Counted from the stretch's first letter, positions 44,421 through 54,078 are shown. The stretch is DNA of 64,000 nucleotides from Pirellula staleyi DSM 6068 (GCA_945875845.1 CAMCMB010000021.1:18871-82870), one strand, 5' to 3'. The notes: generated by a model not told the origin, from the letters alone. Numbers and translations are program-made.

Positions 44421-46115
44421 ATGATCTCGAATTCCACGGGAATGCATCCATTGCTAGACACTGTTCAACTGCGTCAATTGGCGGATTGCCTCAGCTTGGG
44501 TGATTCCCTCGATCAGCTTGCGGAACAATGGTCGTTTAACAGCTCGCTCGAATTGCTCGCCACCAGCGCTCGGTCCATGAAGCTTGATTGGCTAGACACG
44601 GACAATGGTGATTTCGCTGCCGAAACGCTGGAAGGCTTTCCGGCGAAGCTGATCCACCGACACGCTGTCTTTCCGCTTGAGCGCGGACCAGGCTGGCTGA
44701 GATTGGCCGTCAGCAATCCGTTTGACTTTGCGGCGATCGATTCGGTTGCATCCGCCCTGGAGGTGGAGGTTCGGCCGGTGATGGCCGCTCCCGAAACCGT
44801 TCAGAAATTGATCAAGCGGCATCTCGGCGTTGGCTCGGAAACAATCGATGGTTTGATCGCTCTCCAGCGGCAACAACCAGGCGACGTGGAGATGCTCGAA
44901 GGGCTTGATCCTGATAGTTTGGAAGATGCTGCCGAAGCCCAACAAGCCTCCGTGGTCGGGCTCGTCAACGAGATCCTCAGTGAAGCCATCCAAGCGAGAG
45001 CCAGCGACATCCATATTGAATCGCAGGAGTCTGGACTCAAGATACGCCACCGCATCGATGGAGTTTTGCAGAAACAACCGACTCCACCCGAGATGAACCA
45101 GTTCCGTGCTGCGATCATCAGCCGACTCAAGATCATGGCCAAGATGAACATCGCCGAGAAGCGAGTGCCACAAGACGGACGCATCAAACTGCGCGTCTCG
45201 GGTCGTGAAATCGACGTGCGTGTTTCGATCATTCCAATGCTTCACGGCGAAGGTGTCGTGATGCGAGTCTTGGACAAGACGAACTTGAAGTTTTCGTTGC
45301 GAGGCATCGGTATGCCTGAGACAGTCTACGAAAATTTCCAAAAGCTCATTCGGTTACCACACGGAATTATACTCGTCACCGGACCCACGGGTTCCGGGAA
45401 GACGACCACGCTGTACAGTGCGTTGAGCGAAATCATGTCGGAAGACATCAAGATTGTGACCACCGAAGATCCGATCGAATATCAGTTGGAAGGAATCAAT
45501 CAGATTCAAGTGCACTCGAAAGTGGGCTTAAGTTTTGCAGCATGTTTGCGTGCCATCTTGCGGCACGATCCCGACGTGGTACTTGTGGGCGAAATTCGAG
45601 ATTTGGAGACAGCGGAAAACGCCACGCAGGCATCGTTGACCGGTCACCTTGTGTTCAGCACCTTGCACACCAATGATTCGGCGAGTGCTTTTATGCGATT
45701 GTGCGACATGGGAGTGGAGCCTTTCTTGGTAGCGAGTACTGTCGAGGGAGTATTGGCACAGCGGCTCGTTCGAGTGCTCTGTGACGATTGCAAAGAACCT
45801 TTTCATCCTATCCTTGCCGATTTGCCGAGCGATTTCCCAACGACGCACCGACTCGATCCGAAACTAACACTGTATCGACCCGTTGGCTGCGACGGATGCC
45901 GCAAGACAGGCTATCACGGTCGGCTTGGTATCTATGAGTTGCTAGTCACCAACGAAGAGATTCGTCAAATGATGACTCAGAGAGGGACTTCGGAAGCGAT
46001 CAAGCAGGTTGCCATCCGAAACGGGATGGAAACGATGCGAGTGGATGGTTGGAAAAAGGTGATAGCAGGGATTACGACCATCGATGAAATTGTCAGGGTC
46101 ACCAAAGCGGATTGA
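44421..46115 (+). CDS. gspE: Type II secretion-type ATPase GspE
   Basis: The 564-residue hexameric secretion ATPase has an N-terminal GspE/PilB domain (about 60-150), Walker A 'GPTGSGKT' (residues 321-328), Asp and His boxes, Walker B 'VVLVGEIRD' and the zinc-binding loop with Cys454, Cys457, Cys490 and Cys493 ('CDDC' and 'CDGC'). It powers pseudopilus assembly at the cytoplasmic face. The ATG at 44421 gives a normal length; an in-frame ATG 8 codons on is also possible. The stop lies 5 bases before the gspF start. Confidence 0.95.
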   Translation: MISNSTGMHPLLDTVQLRQLADCLSLGDSLDQLAEQWSFNSSLELLATSARSMKLDWLDTDNGDFAAETLEGFPAKLIHRHAVFPLERGPGWLRLAVSNPFDFAAIDSVASALEVEVRPVMAAPETVQKLIKRHLGVGSETIDGLIALQRQQPGDVEMLEGLDPDSLEDAAEAQQASVVGLVNEILSEAIQARASDIHIESQESGLKIRHRIDGVLQKQPTPPEMNQFRAAIISRLKIMAKMNIAEKRVPQDGRIKLRVSGREIDVRVSIIPMLHGEGVVMRVLDKTNLKFSLRGIGMPETVYENFQKLIRLPHGIILVTGPTGSGKTTTLYSALSEIMSEDIKIVTTEDPIEYQLEGINQIQVHSKVGLSFAACLRAILRHDPDVVLVGEIRDLETAENATQASLTGHLVFSTLHTNDSASAFMRLCDMGVEPFLVASTVEGVLAQRLVRVLCDDCKEPFHPILADLPSDFPTTHRLDPKLTLYRPVGCDGCRKTGYHGRLGIYELLVTNEEIRQMMTQRGTSEAIKQVAIRNGMETMRVDGWKKVIAGITTIDEIVRVTKAD

Positions 46116-46120
46116 GTACC

Positions 46121-47341
46121 ATGAACGACTTTGCATACACGGCAAAATCAAGTACCGGGCAAAAGCTCTCGGGTACGATCGCAGCCGCAAGTCGATCGGA
46201 TGCAATGGCACGCTTGCGTGCGCAGTCGTTGTTCCCCATGACGCTCGTGGACCGTCAAGCCAAAAAGACCGCTTGGATGCCCCTTTCCTTGCCAGTCCGA
46301 GTGAGCAAGGAGCAGACCGCAGACTTCTGTGCTCAGCTTGCCGATTTATTGACAAATGGAGTCGCCATGCTTGAATCGCTACGCATCTTGTCCGATGCGA
46401 CGGAGAATCCGCGGCTCAAAGAAATCTCCATGCGAATTCATGATGCGGTAGCTCAAGGCGATAGCTTGGACGTTGCCATGAGCAAAGAGTCGGCTATGTT
46501 CTCAGAACTGACGCTCAGCATGGTTCGTGCGGGGCAAGAAGGAGCGTTTTTGGAGGAAGCACTTCAAAGGACGGCCATCTTTCTTCGAAAACAAGACGAG
46601 ATGCGCAGCAAGATCATTGGAGCTCTCACCTATCCGGTCATTCTCGGCGTTGTCGGCACGATTATTACTTCGTTGATGGTCGTTTTTTTGGTCCCGAAGT
46701 TTCAGCCGTTCTTTGACCGGCTTGAACAGAACGGGACCGGTCTCCCATTGATCACCATCGTGCTTTTGGGTGTAAGTCATACATTGATGAACTACGGAGT
46801 ATTTGTCTTGCTCGCTTTGGCCGTCATTAGCTATTCCACATACAGTGCGATCCGGACAACACGCGGTCGTCGAATATTGGACCAAGTCAAACTCAAGACG
46901 CCCTTGGTTGGTTCCATCTTTCATGACGCTGCCGTATCGCGTGCGTGCCGGGTCCTTGGGACAATGCTGCGAAATGGCGTTCCGTTACTCCGCTCGCTTC
47001 GTATCAGCAGCGAATCAACAGGGAATACGCTGCTAGCTGAAGCAATGATGAAATCCGCCGAGAATGTGACGGCCGGAGACACCCTTTCCAAACCGCTTGC
47101 TGCCAGCGGATTGATTCCACCTCAAGTGATGGCAATGATCCGAGTGGCCGAGGAATCGAATACGCTTGACGAGGTCCTCATCAAAATTGCCGACCGTATC
47201 GACAATCGTATCGAACGTCGACTCGAAGTGCTTGTGCGCATGATCGAACCGATGATGCTCATTCTGATTGGAGGAATGGTGATGTTCGTTATCGTCGGGG
47301 TTTTACTACCCGTGTTTGATCTAAACTCATCTGTCGGTTAA
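46121..47341 (+). CDS. gspF: Type II secretion inner-membrane platform protein GspF
   Basis: The 406-residue platform protein has two GspF domains (about 65-190 and 270-390) and three membrane helices. Family signatures include 'FCAQLADLLTNGVAMLESLRIL', 'VRAGQEGAFLEEALQR' and 'RVAEESNTLDEVL' (quoted in parts). The ATG at 46121 follows the gspE stop by 5 bases. The open frame back to a TTG at 46112 adds only three residues. It anchors the ATPase and the assembling pseudopilus. Confidence 0.95.
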   Translation: MNDFAYTAKSSTGQKLSGTIAAASRSDAMARLRAQSLFPMTLVDRQAKKTAWMPLSLPVRVSKEQTADFCAQLADLLTNGVAMLESLRILSDATENPRLKEISMRIHDAVAQGDSLDVAMSKESAMFSELTLSMVRAGQEGAFLEEALQRTAIFLRKQDEMRSKIIGALTYPVILGVVGTIITSLMVVFLVPKFQPFFDRLEQNGTGLPLITIVLLGVSHTLMNYGVFVLLALAVISYSTYSAIRTTRGRRILDQVKLKTPLVGSIFHDAAVSRACRVLGTMLRNGVPLLRSLRISSESTGNTLLAEAMMKSAENVTAGDTLSKPLAASGLIPPQVMAMIRVAEESNTLDEVLIKIADRIDNRIERRLEVLVRMIEPMMLILIGGMVMFVIVGVLLPVFDLNSSVG

Positions 47342-47407
47342 AATAGATCGACGACCCACACACCTCACCACATCCCCACCCCACCCCACTCTGCAAGGAA
47401 TTCCTCC

Positions 47408-47920
47408 ATGCGTCTCCGACAAACTCGGCACGGCCTAACGCTCCTCGAACTGATGATCGTTTTGATCATTTTGGTCGGCATCATGGCTATCGTAGGTCCA
47501 CGGCTTCTCGGCTCTCAAAAGAAAGCGGATATCCGCACGGCACAAGCACAAATCGGCAATTTAGGTTCCGCATTGAAAATGTATGCCGTCGACATGAAGA
47601 CGTTCCCGCTCACGGAGGAGGGACTCGAACTGTTGGTCAGCGCACCCGAGGACGAAGCCCTTGCGAAGAACTGGGATGGCCCGTACATCGAAGGAGGGAA
47701 ACTACCCATGGACCCTTGGGGAAGTAGTTTTCAGTATGAGTTCGTCACGGATACTGCAGTCTCCGACAGCGGTAATTCAGGCACGAAAGGACAAGCGTCC
47801 GATTTCCCTCGCATTTTCTCGATGGGGCCTGATCGGCAACCAGGTACAACGGATGACATTTCCAATCAATCGGCCACGGACGACAGTTCCTCCGAATCCA
47901 CGGCTTCGACCAAAAAGTAA
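47408..47920 (+). CDS. gspG: Major pseudopilin GspG
   Basis: The 170-residue type IV pilin-like protein has a 9-residue leader 'MRLRQTRHG' then 'LTLLELMIVLIILVGIMAIVGP', with Glu5 of the mature protein. The GspG C-terminal region has 'FPLTEEGLELLV', 'PMDPWGSSFQYEF' and 'FSMGPDRQPGTTDDI', the latter carrying the calcium-site pattern. A Ser/Thr/Asp-rich tail of about 20 residues is extra. It is the main subunit of the pseudopilus. It lies 66 bases after gspF. Confidence 0.95.
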   Translation: MRLRQTRHGLTLLELMIVLIILVGIMAIVGPRLLGSQKKADIRTAQAQIGNLGSALKMYAVDMKTFPLTEEGLELLVSAPEDEALAKNWDGPYIEGGKLPMDPWGSSFQYEFVTDTAVSDSGNSGTKGQASDFPRIFSMGPDRQPGTTDDISNQSATDDSSSESTASTKK

Positions 47921-47935
47921 CGAAACGGATTTCTC

Positions 47936-48670
47936 ATGTTTCGTTCATCGAAAATGCGACGTTGCCCTCGGGGCTTCTCGTTGTTGGAGTTGATGATTGT
48001 CCTTGTGTTGATGGTTAGCCTGTTAGCCATCGCATGGCCCAATATGCAAAGACCGCTTCGTCGCACCACGCTCAATGAAGCGGCGCAGATCTTGCGTGAA
48101 GCCATCGACGAGGGACGCTATCAAGCGATCACGACAGGTTGTCCAATCTTCGTTCAGATGCAACAAGGGAATCACGAAGTCCGCACCGGCTCATTCGCAA
48201 ACTTCGCCAACGCTGAGGATGCCGACAACTCGTTGAGTGCACTATCGAACCAGAACCCGACCCCAATTCAACCGGCCACGTCGTCGTTGAACGGTCTTGG
48301 CTTGGAGTCAACTACCAGCAAAAAAACGACAAGGACATGGCGTCTTCCTGAAACGGTTGTGATCACCGAGGTGAACTGGACTTCGGATTCGATTCATAGC
48401 GACGTCGATAACAGTCTTGTGGACTCAAATGAGGATCCAATTGCGCGTTCTGTCAATAATACTGCAAGCGATGATGCGGGAATGAACGCGGACATGAACA
48501 AAGAGGTTTTGGTTTCGACAACGGGTGCCCTTCACGAAGATTGGTGGTTGCCAATTAGTGCAACCGGGCAGAGCCGAAATGCCTCGATCGTTCTTTTGGA
48601 CACTTCGATCAGCGAAACCATGACCGTCACTTACGCTTCGGCAACAGGCGCATTGGAGATCGTCCGATGA
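47936..48670 (+). CDS. GspH-like minor pseudopilin
   Basis: The 244-residue product has the leader 'MFRSSKMRRCPRG' and a mature start 'FSLLELMIVLVLMVSLLAIAWP', with Glu5 and a hydrophobic helix. The next segment 'LNEAAQILREAIDEGRYQAI' fits GspH/FimT. The middle contains a Ser/Thr/Asn-rich stretch of low conservation (about residues 95-180), and the C-terminal beta part includes 'SRNASIVLLDTSIS'. The assignment rests on position in the operon and N-terminal features. The stop overlaps the next start (ATGA). Confidence 0.8.
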   Translation: MFRSSKMRRCPRGFSLLELMIVLVLMVSLLAIAWPNMQRPLRRTTLNEAAQILREAIDEGRYQAITTGCPIFVQMQQGNHEVRTGSFANFANAEDADNSLSALSNQNPTPIQPATSSLNGLGLESTTSKKTTRTWRLPETVVITEVNWTSDSIHSDVDNSLVDSNEDPIARSVNNTASDDAGMNADMNKEVLVSTTGALHEDWWLPISATGQSRNASIVLLDTSISETMTVTYASATGALEIVR

Positions 48671-49377
48671 GCCGGATGGCCATGCGAGCGAGAAGTGCTT
48701 TCTCACTTTTAGAGATCATTATCGCAACCGCCATATTGGCTGGAAGCGCCATGGTACTTTTCTCTCTGATCGGACTCGGAACCAAATATGGGAGCCGGGC
48801 GGAAGAACAAACCTTGGCCCTCTCTCAAGCTCAGTCTGTATTGGACGAGTACATCGTTCGTTTATCCGAAGGAGAATTGCAAGAGGGGGTTTCCCCAGAA
48901 GGGGTGAGTGGCGTTCTGAACGGAGTACCAGCTCGCAGCTATCGTATCGAGATTCTTCCAGTCGACCTTGCAGGCAATTCGGGCGCTAGTCGCAACAGCA
49001 GCACTCCCAGTGAAACTCGATCGGTTCTCGTCAAAGTCACAGTTACGATTTTCAACGGGAATGGTTCGTTGCCAGGGATGGAGTCGGAACCGCTGTGTCA
49101 ACTCACATGTCTCGTTCGTAGACCGCGCCTCGACGAACCATTGAGCGAACCATTGAGCGAACCAATGAGCGAGCCATTGGGCGAGCCAATGCGAGCGGTG
49201 TACAGAAACGTACCGAGCCAGGGTGGCAGGCCCAAAGCGATAGCGATAGGCGTGAGAAGCGTGGCAAAGGAAACGAGCGACTCGCACGCCCTTCGTATCT
49301 CAAGGCGCGCCACTCAATTATCTGTTAGATTTCATGCTGCATCTCAGCTTAGCAGAAACGTTGGGGAAGAATCGTGA
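48667..49377 (+). CDS. GspI-like minor pseudopilin with EPLS repeats
   Basis: The 236-residue pseudopilin has the leader 'MSRMAMRARSA' (Ala at -1 rather than the usual Gly), then 'FSLLEIIIATAILAGSAMVLFSL'. 'LSQAQSVLDEYIV' fits the GspI subfamily. Between about residues 157 and 176 five 12-bp units encode EPLS/EPMS/EPLG-type tetrapeptides, and the tail after it is basic and of low conservation. The start overlaps the GspH stop by 4 bases, and the stop overlaps the next GTG start. Confidence 0.8.
   Translation: MSRMAMRARSAFSLLEIIIATAILAGSAMVLFSLIGLGTKYGSRAEEQTLALSQAQSVLDEYIVRLSEGELQEGVSPEGVSGVLNGVPARSYRIEILPVDLAGNSGASRNSSTPSETRSVLVKVTVTIFNGNGSLPGMESEPLCQLTCLVRRPRLDEPLSEPLSEPMSEPLGEPMRAVYRNVPSQGGRPKAIAIGVRSVAKETSDSHALRISRRATQLSVRFHAASQLSRNVGEES
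49135..49194 (+). repeat. 12-bp tandem repeat in the GspI-like gene
   Basis: Five consecutive units of the form GAACCATTGAGC (49135, 49147, 49159, 49171, 49183) are present; the last three have drifted. As 12 bases are four codons, unit gain or loss keeps the frame. Confidence 0.9.
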
Positions 49378-50588
49378 TGACCCACGGCTGGCAGGGCGTC
49401 CAGCGACGCGACGCGGAGGTGCGGGCAGTAGCGTTCCCGAGCAGAGTATGGGAACGATGTGGACATCGCCCTCGTTTTGCGTTCACGTTGATCGAACTCA
49501 TGATTGCACTTGGCTTGCTTGGTGCGTTGATGGCAGTCGCTTGGTCCTTGATGGGGACTTTTGGCAATGCGGAGATTCGAGGTTGGAAGCTTGCTCATCG
49601 CGTGCAGACAATTCGTTCGGCACGCGATTGGCTCGAGAGTGACATGCAGCATTTATTGTTGTCTGTTAGTCCATCGGTTGTAAACATGCCATCGTTGTCC
49701 AAAGGTTCGCAATTCACAGGCGACTCACTAGGATTTACAGCGACGATTGCACCTTCAGTTGATCCGATTCCATTTTTGGAAAACCTAATGTCGGATGCGA
49801 TGGGACCGGAACAGAGTAACTCGGCCTCAGAGCAATCGCCTCGAATGCAATCAGCTTCCCTGCAATCCCTGCAATCGCCGTCCATGCAATTCGGCAGACC
49901 TGACATGGATTATTCGGCAATGAGGGATGATGCCGCACCAAGTTCAATCTGGCCAGCCGAAACCATCGAGATAGAGTACCGGCTCACGCCGGCGGGAACC
50001 CCTTCGATGCGCCCGCTAGCCGCAGTGGCGGGGGGTACGAATACGGAGGAGACTCAGTTTGTCCTGACTCGCCGTGAAATGGTCGATTTGCGTGCAACCA
50101 CGACGATGGAAAGTCCATCCGAGAGAGTCCTGTCGACGCAGGACCTGTATGGTTTATCCGACGACGTGACCATGTCAAGTCGTAGTGCAGTTCGCGAATC
50201 GCGACTTGACGGCCTTACCAAGGTTCAGTTCCATTATTTTGACGGCATTTCTTGGGTTTCGGAATGGAGCAGCGGTCAACAAGGCGGATTACCGCGTGCG
50301 ATCGCCTTTGGTTTCGACTTTCCGGCCGTGTCGGATATGAAACCTGCTTCGAGTGCGAGCGTAGAGCGAAGCGAAGCTGACAGTTCTCTGATGGATAACG
50401 GCTTGGCGGCCGATTTGGCGTTTGCAGGTTCTGCTATGGTTACGGATACGTCACAACTGCCTAGTGGAAACAACAAAGGAATGATGGAATCCTCCAAAAA
50501 CGAAGTGCAGATCGTCGTCAACGTAGGTAAGCGTGTTTTCGAGAGTAAGGGAACTGGGATTCGATCGGGGCAACGTGACATTCCGTGA
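49374..50588 (+). CDS. GspJ-like minor pseudopilin
   Basis: The 404-residue product has a long N-terminal leader of 36 residues ending 'HRPRFA', then 'FTLIELMIALGLLGALMAVAWSL' with Glu5. Ala replaces Gly before the cleavage point. 'RGWKLAHRVQTIRSARDWLESDM' (in part) and 'LTKVQFHYFDGISWVSEW' (in part) fit GspJ. A Gln/Ser-rich run 'SPRMQSASLQSLQSPSMQ' occurs near residue 155. The product is about twice the length of proteobacterial GspJ. The start is a GTG overlapping the GspI stop. Confidence 0.8.
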   Translation: MMTHGWQGVQRRDAEVRAVAFPSRVWERCGHRPRFAFTLIELMIALGLLGALMAVAWSLMGTFGNAEIRGWKLAHRVQTIRSARDWLESDMQHLLLSVSPSVVNMPSLSKGSQFTGDSLGFTATIAPSVDPIPFLENLMSDAMGPEQSNSASEQSPRMQSASLQSLQSPSMQFGRPDMDYSAMRDDAAPSSIWPAETIEIEYRLTPAGTPSMRPLAAVAGGTNTEETQFVLTRREMVDLRATTTMESPSERVLSTQDLYGLSDDVTMSSRSAVRESRLDGLTKVQFHYFDGISWVSEWSSGQQGGLPRAIAFGFDFPAVSDMKPASSASVERSEADSSLMDNGLAADLAFAGSAMVTDTSQLPSGNNKGMMESSKNEVQIVVNVGKRVFESKGTGIRSGQRDIP

Positions 50589-52519
50589 GCAATGCTATGG
50601 GAAGTTTCCATCCGAAACACTTTGGCAAGCGCTGCACTGGCAAGCGCTGCACTGGCAAGCGCTGCGTTGGCAATAGTATCGATGATCGCGGTGGCATGGC
50701 ATTGTTGGTCGTTGTTGTATTGGTGATGTTGATTGCGCTTGGTGCCTATCGATTTTCTTTTTACATGGAGAGTCAATATCGTTTGACTCGTTTACATGAG
50801 GAACAAGTACACGCAAGGCTGGCGGCAATCAGCGGCTTGGAGTTGGCTGCTGCCCTAGTCGAGTTGCCGCAAGCACAACGGATTGGTCTCGGTGGGTTAT
50901 TGGACAATGCGGGCGTCTTTCGCAATGTCTCGGTCGATTCCACCGTGGATTCACAAGCCGCCCGAGGGGATCAAAAAGGTTGGCGGTTCTGTTTGGTCGC
51001 GCCTGTCTTAACCGACGCGGCAGGAAACAGCCAAGTCAGGACGACTCCAGTTGCCGGCAGAACCTCCCTTTTGATTCGATTCGGATTGGAGAATGAGTCA
51101 GCCAAGCTCCACATCCCTACGCTGCTTGCATGGGATCGGATGAAACCAGGACATGCGCGTAGTACGTTGCTTGCATTGCCAAATGTCAGTGAATCTTTAG
51201 TCGATGCATGGTTGCGGGAACTCGGCGTTTCAGCCCGTTTTGAAAGAGACGAATCGAAAAACCAAGAGGCGTCGATCGACGATCTTCGGTATGCATGGAC
51301 TGGGGGCGATCTCAATCAAAACTATCAGCTCGATCCGTTGGAGATGCGTTTTGCAAGTCAACGTTATGGGCCGAGCCGTGGCACTTCGCAGCCATCCATG
51401 GACGCTTCGAATGTTGTCGGCGGTTTTAAGCCGCTTCAACGCTATTTGACTTGGCACAGCGGCCATCGCAACACGACGCGCGATGGACAACAAAGGATCT
51501 ATTTGAATGAAAGCGATCTTCAATCGCTCCATCGAAAGTTATCCATGGTTTGGCCCTCGGATTGGGCGAACTTTGTCATCGCGATGCGGCAATTTGGACC
51601 AAGCAATGCATTAAACTCTCTGATGAATACGGCACCAACGACTCCCGCGCCCCAACCATCCGACGCATCGAACGCGTCCACACCTGCCAAATCAAGTTCG
51701 CGTTCGGCGGTCGTCACGCCCCCACTCAATCCAACGCCTCCTCCACCCATCACCCCCGATCCGCCACCTCGCATTCCGTCCATCCCTGCGACTGCGGGTA
51801 CATCCGCCCCCACTTCATCAAGGGCTTCAGGAAGTCTCCCTACTCCAGTCGTTAACTCCGAGGCAGTCCTTGTTCAAGATTGGGCACCGGATTTTGGAAA
51901 AGCCGCGACTTTTACGTTTCGAAGTCCCTTGGATTTGATCGGTGCCATCGTGGAGCTGTCCCCAGCTGCCGTTTCCAGTAGCGCCACCGGCCAAAACGGT
52001 CAACCTTCCACCACAAAAACAAAACAGGCTCTTCGCAATCCGTTTTCAAGTGACATCGGTGAGGTTCGTAACTATCTTGATAGACTCCTCGACGCTGTAA
52101 CGGTTGACGTGTCGCCGATCACGGAGGGCCGTGTCGATGTCTCGGATGCTCCCGTTGAAGTTTTGGCGGGAGTTCCGGGATTGGATTTTTCGATGGCTCA
52201 ACGATTGGTTCAGCAACGATCTGCGTCGACAAACTCTGCATCGACAAACTCAGCGACGACGCAGCAAACAGACAACATCGCTTGGCTACTGGAGGTCATC
52301 GATCTCAACAAGTTGAAAGAACTCGAACCTTACCTTACGTGCCGCAGCGACGTGTATTCGGTGCAGTCGGTTGGATATCGCGACAGTCAGAGCGCCGTGT
52401 ACCGAGTGACCGCAACGATCGACGCAAAACAAAACCCAACTCAATTGCGAGATCAAAAGGTCTGGCATCCGTGGGACCGAGGTTTCCCTATTGAGCAACT
52501 GACCGATCTTAAACCATGA
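50585..52519 (+). CDS. GspK-like minor pseudopilin
   Basis: The 644-residue product has a 37-residue leader with the tandem pentapeptide 'GKRCTGKRCTGKRCVG', then 'MALLVVVVLVMLIALGAYRF' without Glu5, as in GspK. 'RLTRLHEEQVHARLAAISGLELA' (in part) and the C-terminal SAM-like fold ('ITEGRVDVSDAPVEVLAGVPGL', in part) fit the T2SSK family. A Pro/Ser/Thr-rich linker lies at about residues 345-420 and an 'SASTNSASTNSATTQQ' run near 545. GspK caps the pseudopilus tip. It starts at a GTG overlapping the previous stop and ends overlapping the next ATG. Confidence 0.85.
   Translation: MSNAMGSFHPKHFGKRCTGKRCTGKRCVGNSIDDRGGMALLVVVVLVMLIALGAYRFSFYMESQYRLTRLHEEQVHARLAAISGLELAAALVELPQAQRIGLGGLLDNAGVFRNVSVDSTVDSQAARGDQKGWRFCLVAPVLTDAAGNSQVRTTPVAGRTSLLIRFGLENESAKLHIPTLLAWDRMKPGHARSTLLALPNVSESLVDAWLRELGVSARFERDESKNQEASIDDLRYAWTGGDLNQNYQLDPLEMRFASQRYGPSRGTSQPSMDASNVVGGFKPLQRYLTWHSGHRNTTRDGQQRIYLNESDLQSLHRKLSMVWPSDWANFVIAMRQFGPSNALNSLMNTAPTTPAPQPSDASNASTPAKSSSRSAVVTPPLNPTPPPPITPDPPPRIPSIPATAGTSAPTSSRASGSLPTPVVNSEAVLVQDWAPDFGKAATFTFRSPLDLIGAIVELSPAAVSSSATGQNGQPSTTKTKQALRNPFSSDIGEVRNYLDRLLDAVTVDVSPITEGRVDVSDAPVEVLAGVPGLDFSMAQRLVQQRSASTNSASTNSATTQQTDNIAWLLEVIDLNKLKELEPYLTCRSDVYSVQSVGYRDSQSAVYRVTATIDAKQNPTQLRDQKVWHPWDRGFPIEQLTDLKP
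50623..50667 (+). repeat. 15-bp tandem repeat in the GspK-like leader
   Basis: Three units of TGGCAAGCGCTGCAC (the third ends CGT) are found in the part coding the cytoplasmic leader. The first two are identical, indicating recent slippage. The frame is preserved by 15-base steps. Confidence 0.9.
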
Positions 52520-54078
52520 ATCTATTGGACCGACTATCGAATCTAAGCCGCAATGTATCCCGTAACCGAGTTACGGGTCGCATCGCCATTGTTCATTGGG
52601 ATCGAGAGCGAATCTACTTCTTGGTCGTTTCTCCCAAATCCAAAGCGTTGGGCACAAACGATGTCGGGGCCGTTACACATGCGGAGATCGGCAATCCATT
52701 TTTGGCGTTGGCACAGCATTTTCGCGAACACTCGATCTCTGTTCAGTCGCTCGTCGTGCTTTTGTCACGTCCCGAGTTGGATCTTCCAACGCTCAATTTA
52801 CCTCCGGCCGAAGCGAGTGAACTGCCCAACCTTGTTGCAAATGAAGTCGAACAGCAATTGGGTGAAACGGAAGAACCTCCGATTGTAGACTTCCAGGTCG
52901 TTGACAATCCGAAAGCCGACAAGAGCTCGGGCCATCAAGTATTGGCATTCGCTTTACCGGCCAAAGAACTTAGTTCCTTGCAAAAACAGGTCGCGGCATC
53001 TGGATTTCGCATCGCGGCCATATGCCCACGGCATTTGGCTCCGCTTGGAATTCTAAAACGTCAGAATATCCCGAGTGAAACGCTTTGCGTTTCCGTGCAT
53101 CTCTATTCTGGCGAGGTCGAACTAGCGGTATGCCGTGGGACCGAGCCCATTCTTTTGCGAACGATTCGCTTGAGTACGGACGATCCGACGCGGGTCACCG
53201 ATCAAATTTGGATGGAGATGCAGCGATGCTTTACTCTCCTGCCCCAAGAAACTGCGGAACTGCAGTTGAGTTGGTATGTCTTTGCCACGAGCGACTCTGC
53301 ACTTCAAGTTGCGAAAGCTTTGGAAGGTGTCGTCCAGTCGGATATACACCTCGTCGACCCGTTGTTCGGATGGGAATTGAGGAGCGACGGCAATAGTGTT
53401 GTCGAAGCGGTAGAAAGCGGCACGCTGACCACTTCCGCTGCGAATGCGGGTGCCGCCTGGGATTATGTGAACGAAACGCTGCCAGTCAATCTGCTCGCGC
53501 CTAAGCGTTCCCCGAAACCAAAGAACCCAATGGTGCGATGGGCGGCTATCGGAGCCTGTGCAGCCTTCGCCCTAGGGGCAGCGGTCTATTTTTCGTTGTC
53601 CGATGTATGGCAGCTTCAAATCGAAGTCGAAGGACTTCAGAAAGAGCTTGATAACACAAAAAAGGTGACAGCCAAATACCAAGAAAAGTCCGATCAAGTG
53701 CTGGCAATTCAGACATGGCTCGATGATCAAGTCGATTGGTTAGCGGAATTGAACGAACTGTCCAACCGTCTACCCGATGGGCAGGATGCCACAGTCCGCC
53801 GTCTAACGGCTTCGGCTGCAGCTAATTCCGCAACGATTGATCTGTCCGTGCAAGTGGCCGACCAGGAATTCATTTCGCAACTTGAGTCGCGTATCCGAAG
53901 TGCCAAGTATTCCGTCACCAGTAAACAGATCAGTCAGAACCCAGACTCGTCTGAATATCCTTGGCAGTTCGAGACCCGCGTATCGTTTCCAATCGAAGCT
54001 CAGAAACAGAACACTTACGGGCTGAAAGTGGACTCGAATTCCAAAGAGCCTTTACCGAGCGTGGGACAATCACGATGA
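52516..54078 (+). CDS. PilM/GspL-like assembly protein
   Basis: The 520-residue product has an N-terminal cytoplasmic actin-like (PilM/GspL) domain, about 1-300, then a single membrane helix (about 344-364, 'AAIGACAAFALGAAVYFSL'), a coiled coil ('LQIEVEGLQKELDNTKKVTAKY', in part) and a periplasmic ferredoxin-like part as in PilN/GspL. It therefore combines the PilM and PilN roles, linking the ATPase to the periplasmic ring. The ATG overlaps the GspK stop (ATGA) and the stop overlaps the next ATG. Pairwise identity to known GspL is not measurable here. Confidence 0.8.
   Translation: MNLLDRLSNLSRNVSRNRVTGRIAIVHWDRERIYFLVVSPKSKALGTNDVGAVTHAEIGNPFLALAQHFREHSISVQSLVVLLSRPELDLPTLNLPPAEASELPNLVANEVEQQLGETEEPPIVDFQVVDNPKADKSSGHQVLAFALPAKELSSLQKQVAASGFRIAAICPRHLAPLGILKRQNIPSETLCVSVHLYSGEVELAVCRGTEPILLRTIRLSTDDPTRVTDQIWMEMQRCFTLLPQETAELQLSWYVFATSDSALQVAKALEGVVQSDIHLVDPLFGWELRSDGNSVVEAVESGTLTTSAANAGAAWDYVNETLPVNLLAPKRSPKPKNPMVRWAAIGACAAFALGAAVYFSLSDVWQLQIEVEGLQKELDNTKKVTAKYQEKSDQVLAIQTWLDDQVDWLAELNELSNRLPDGQDATVRRLTASAAANSATIDLSVQVADQEFISQLESRIRSAKYSVTSKQISQNPDSSEYPWQFETRVSFPIEAQKQNTYGLKVDSNSKEPLPSVGQSR

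Noticed and set aside
53961..54074. Longer N-terminus for the GspM/PilO-like gene
   Set aside because: It lies inside the PilM-like coding region; the ATG at 54075 overlaps the previous stop and directly precedes the membrane helix.
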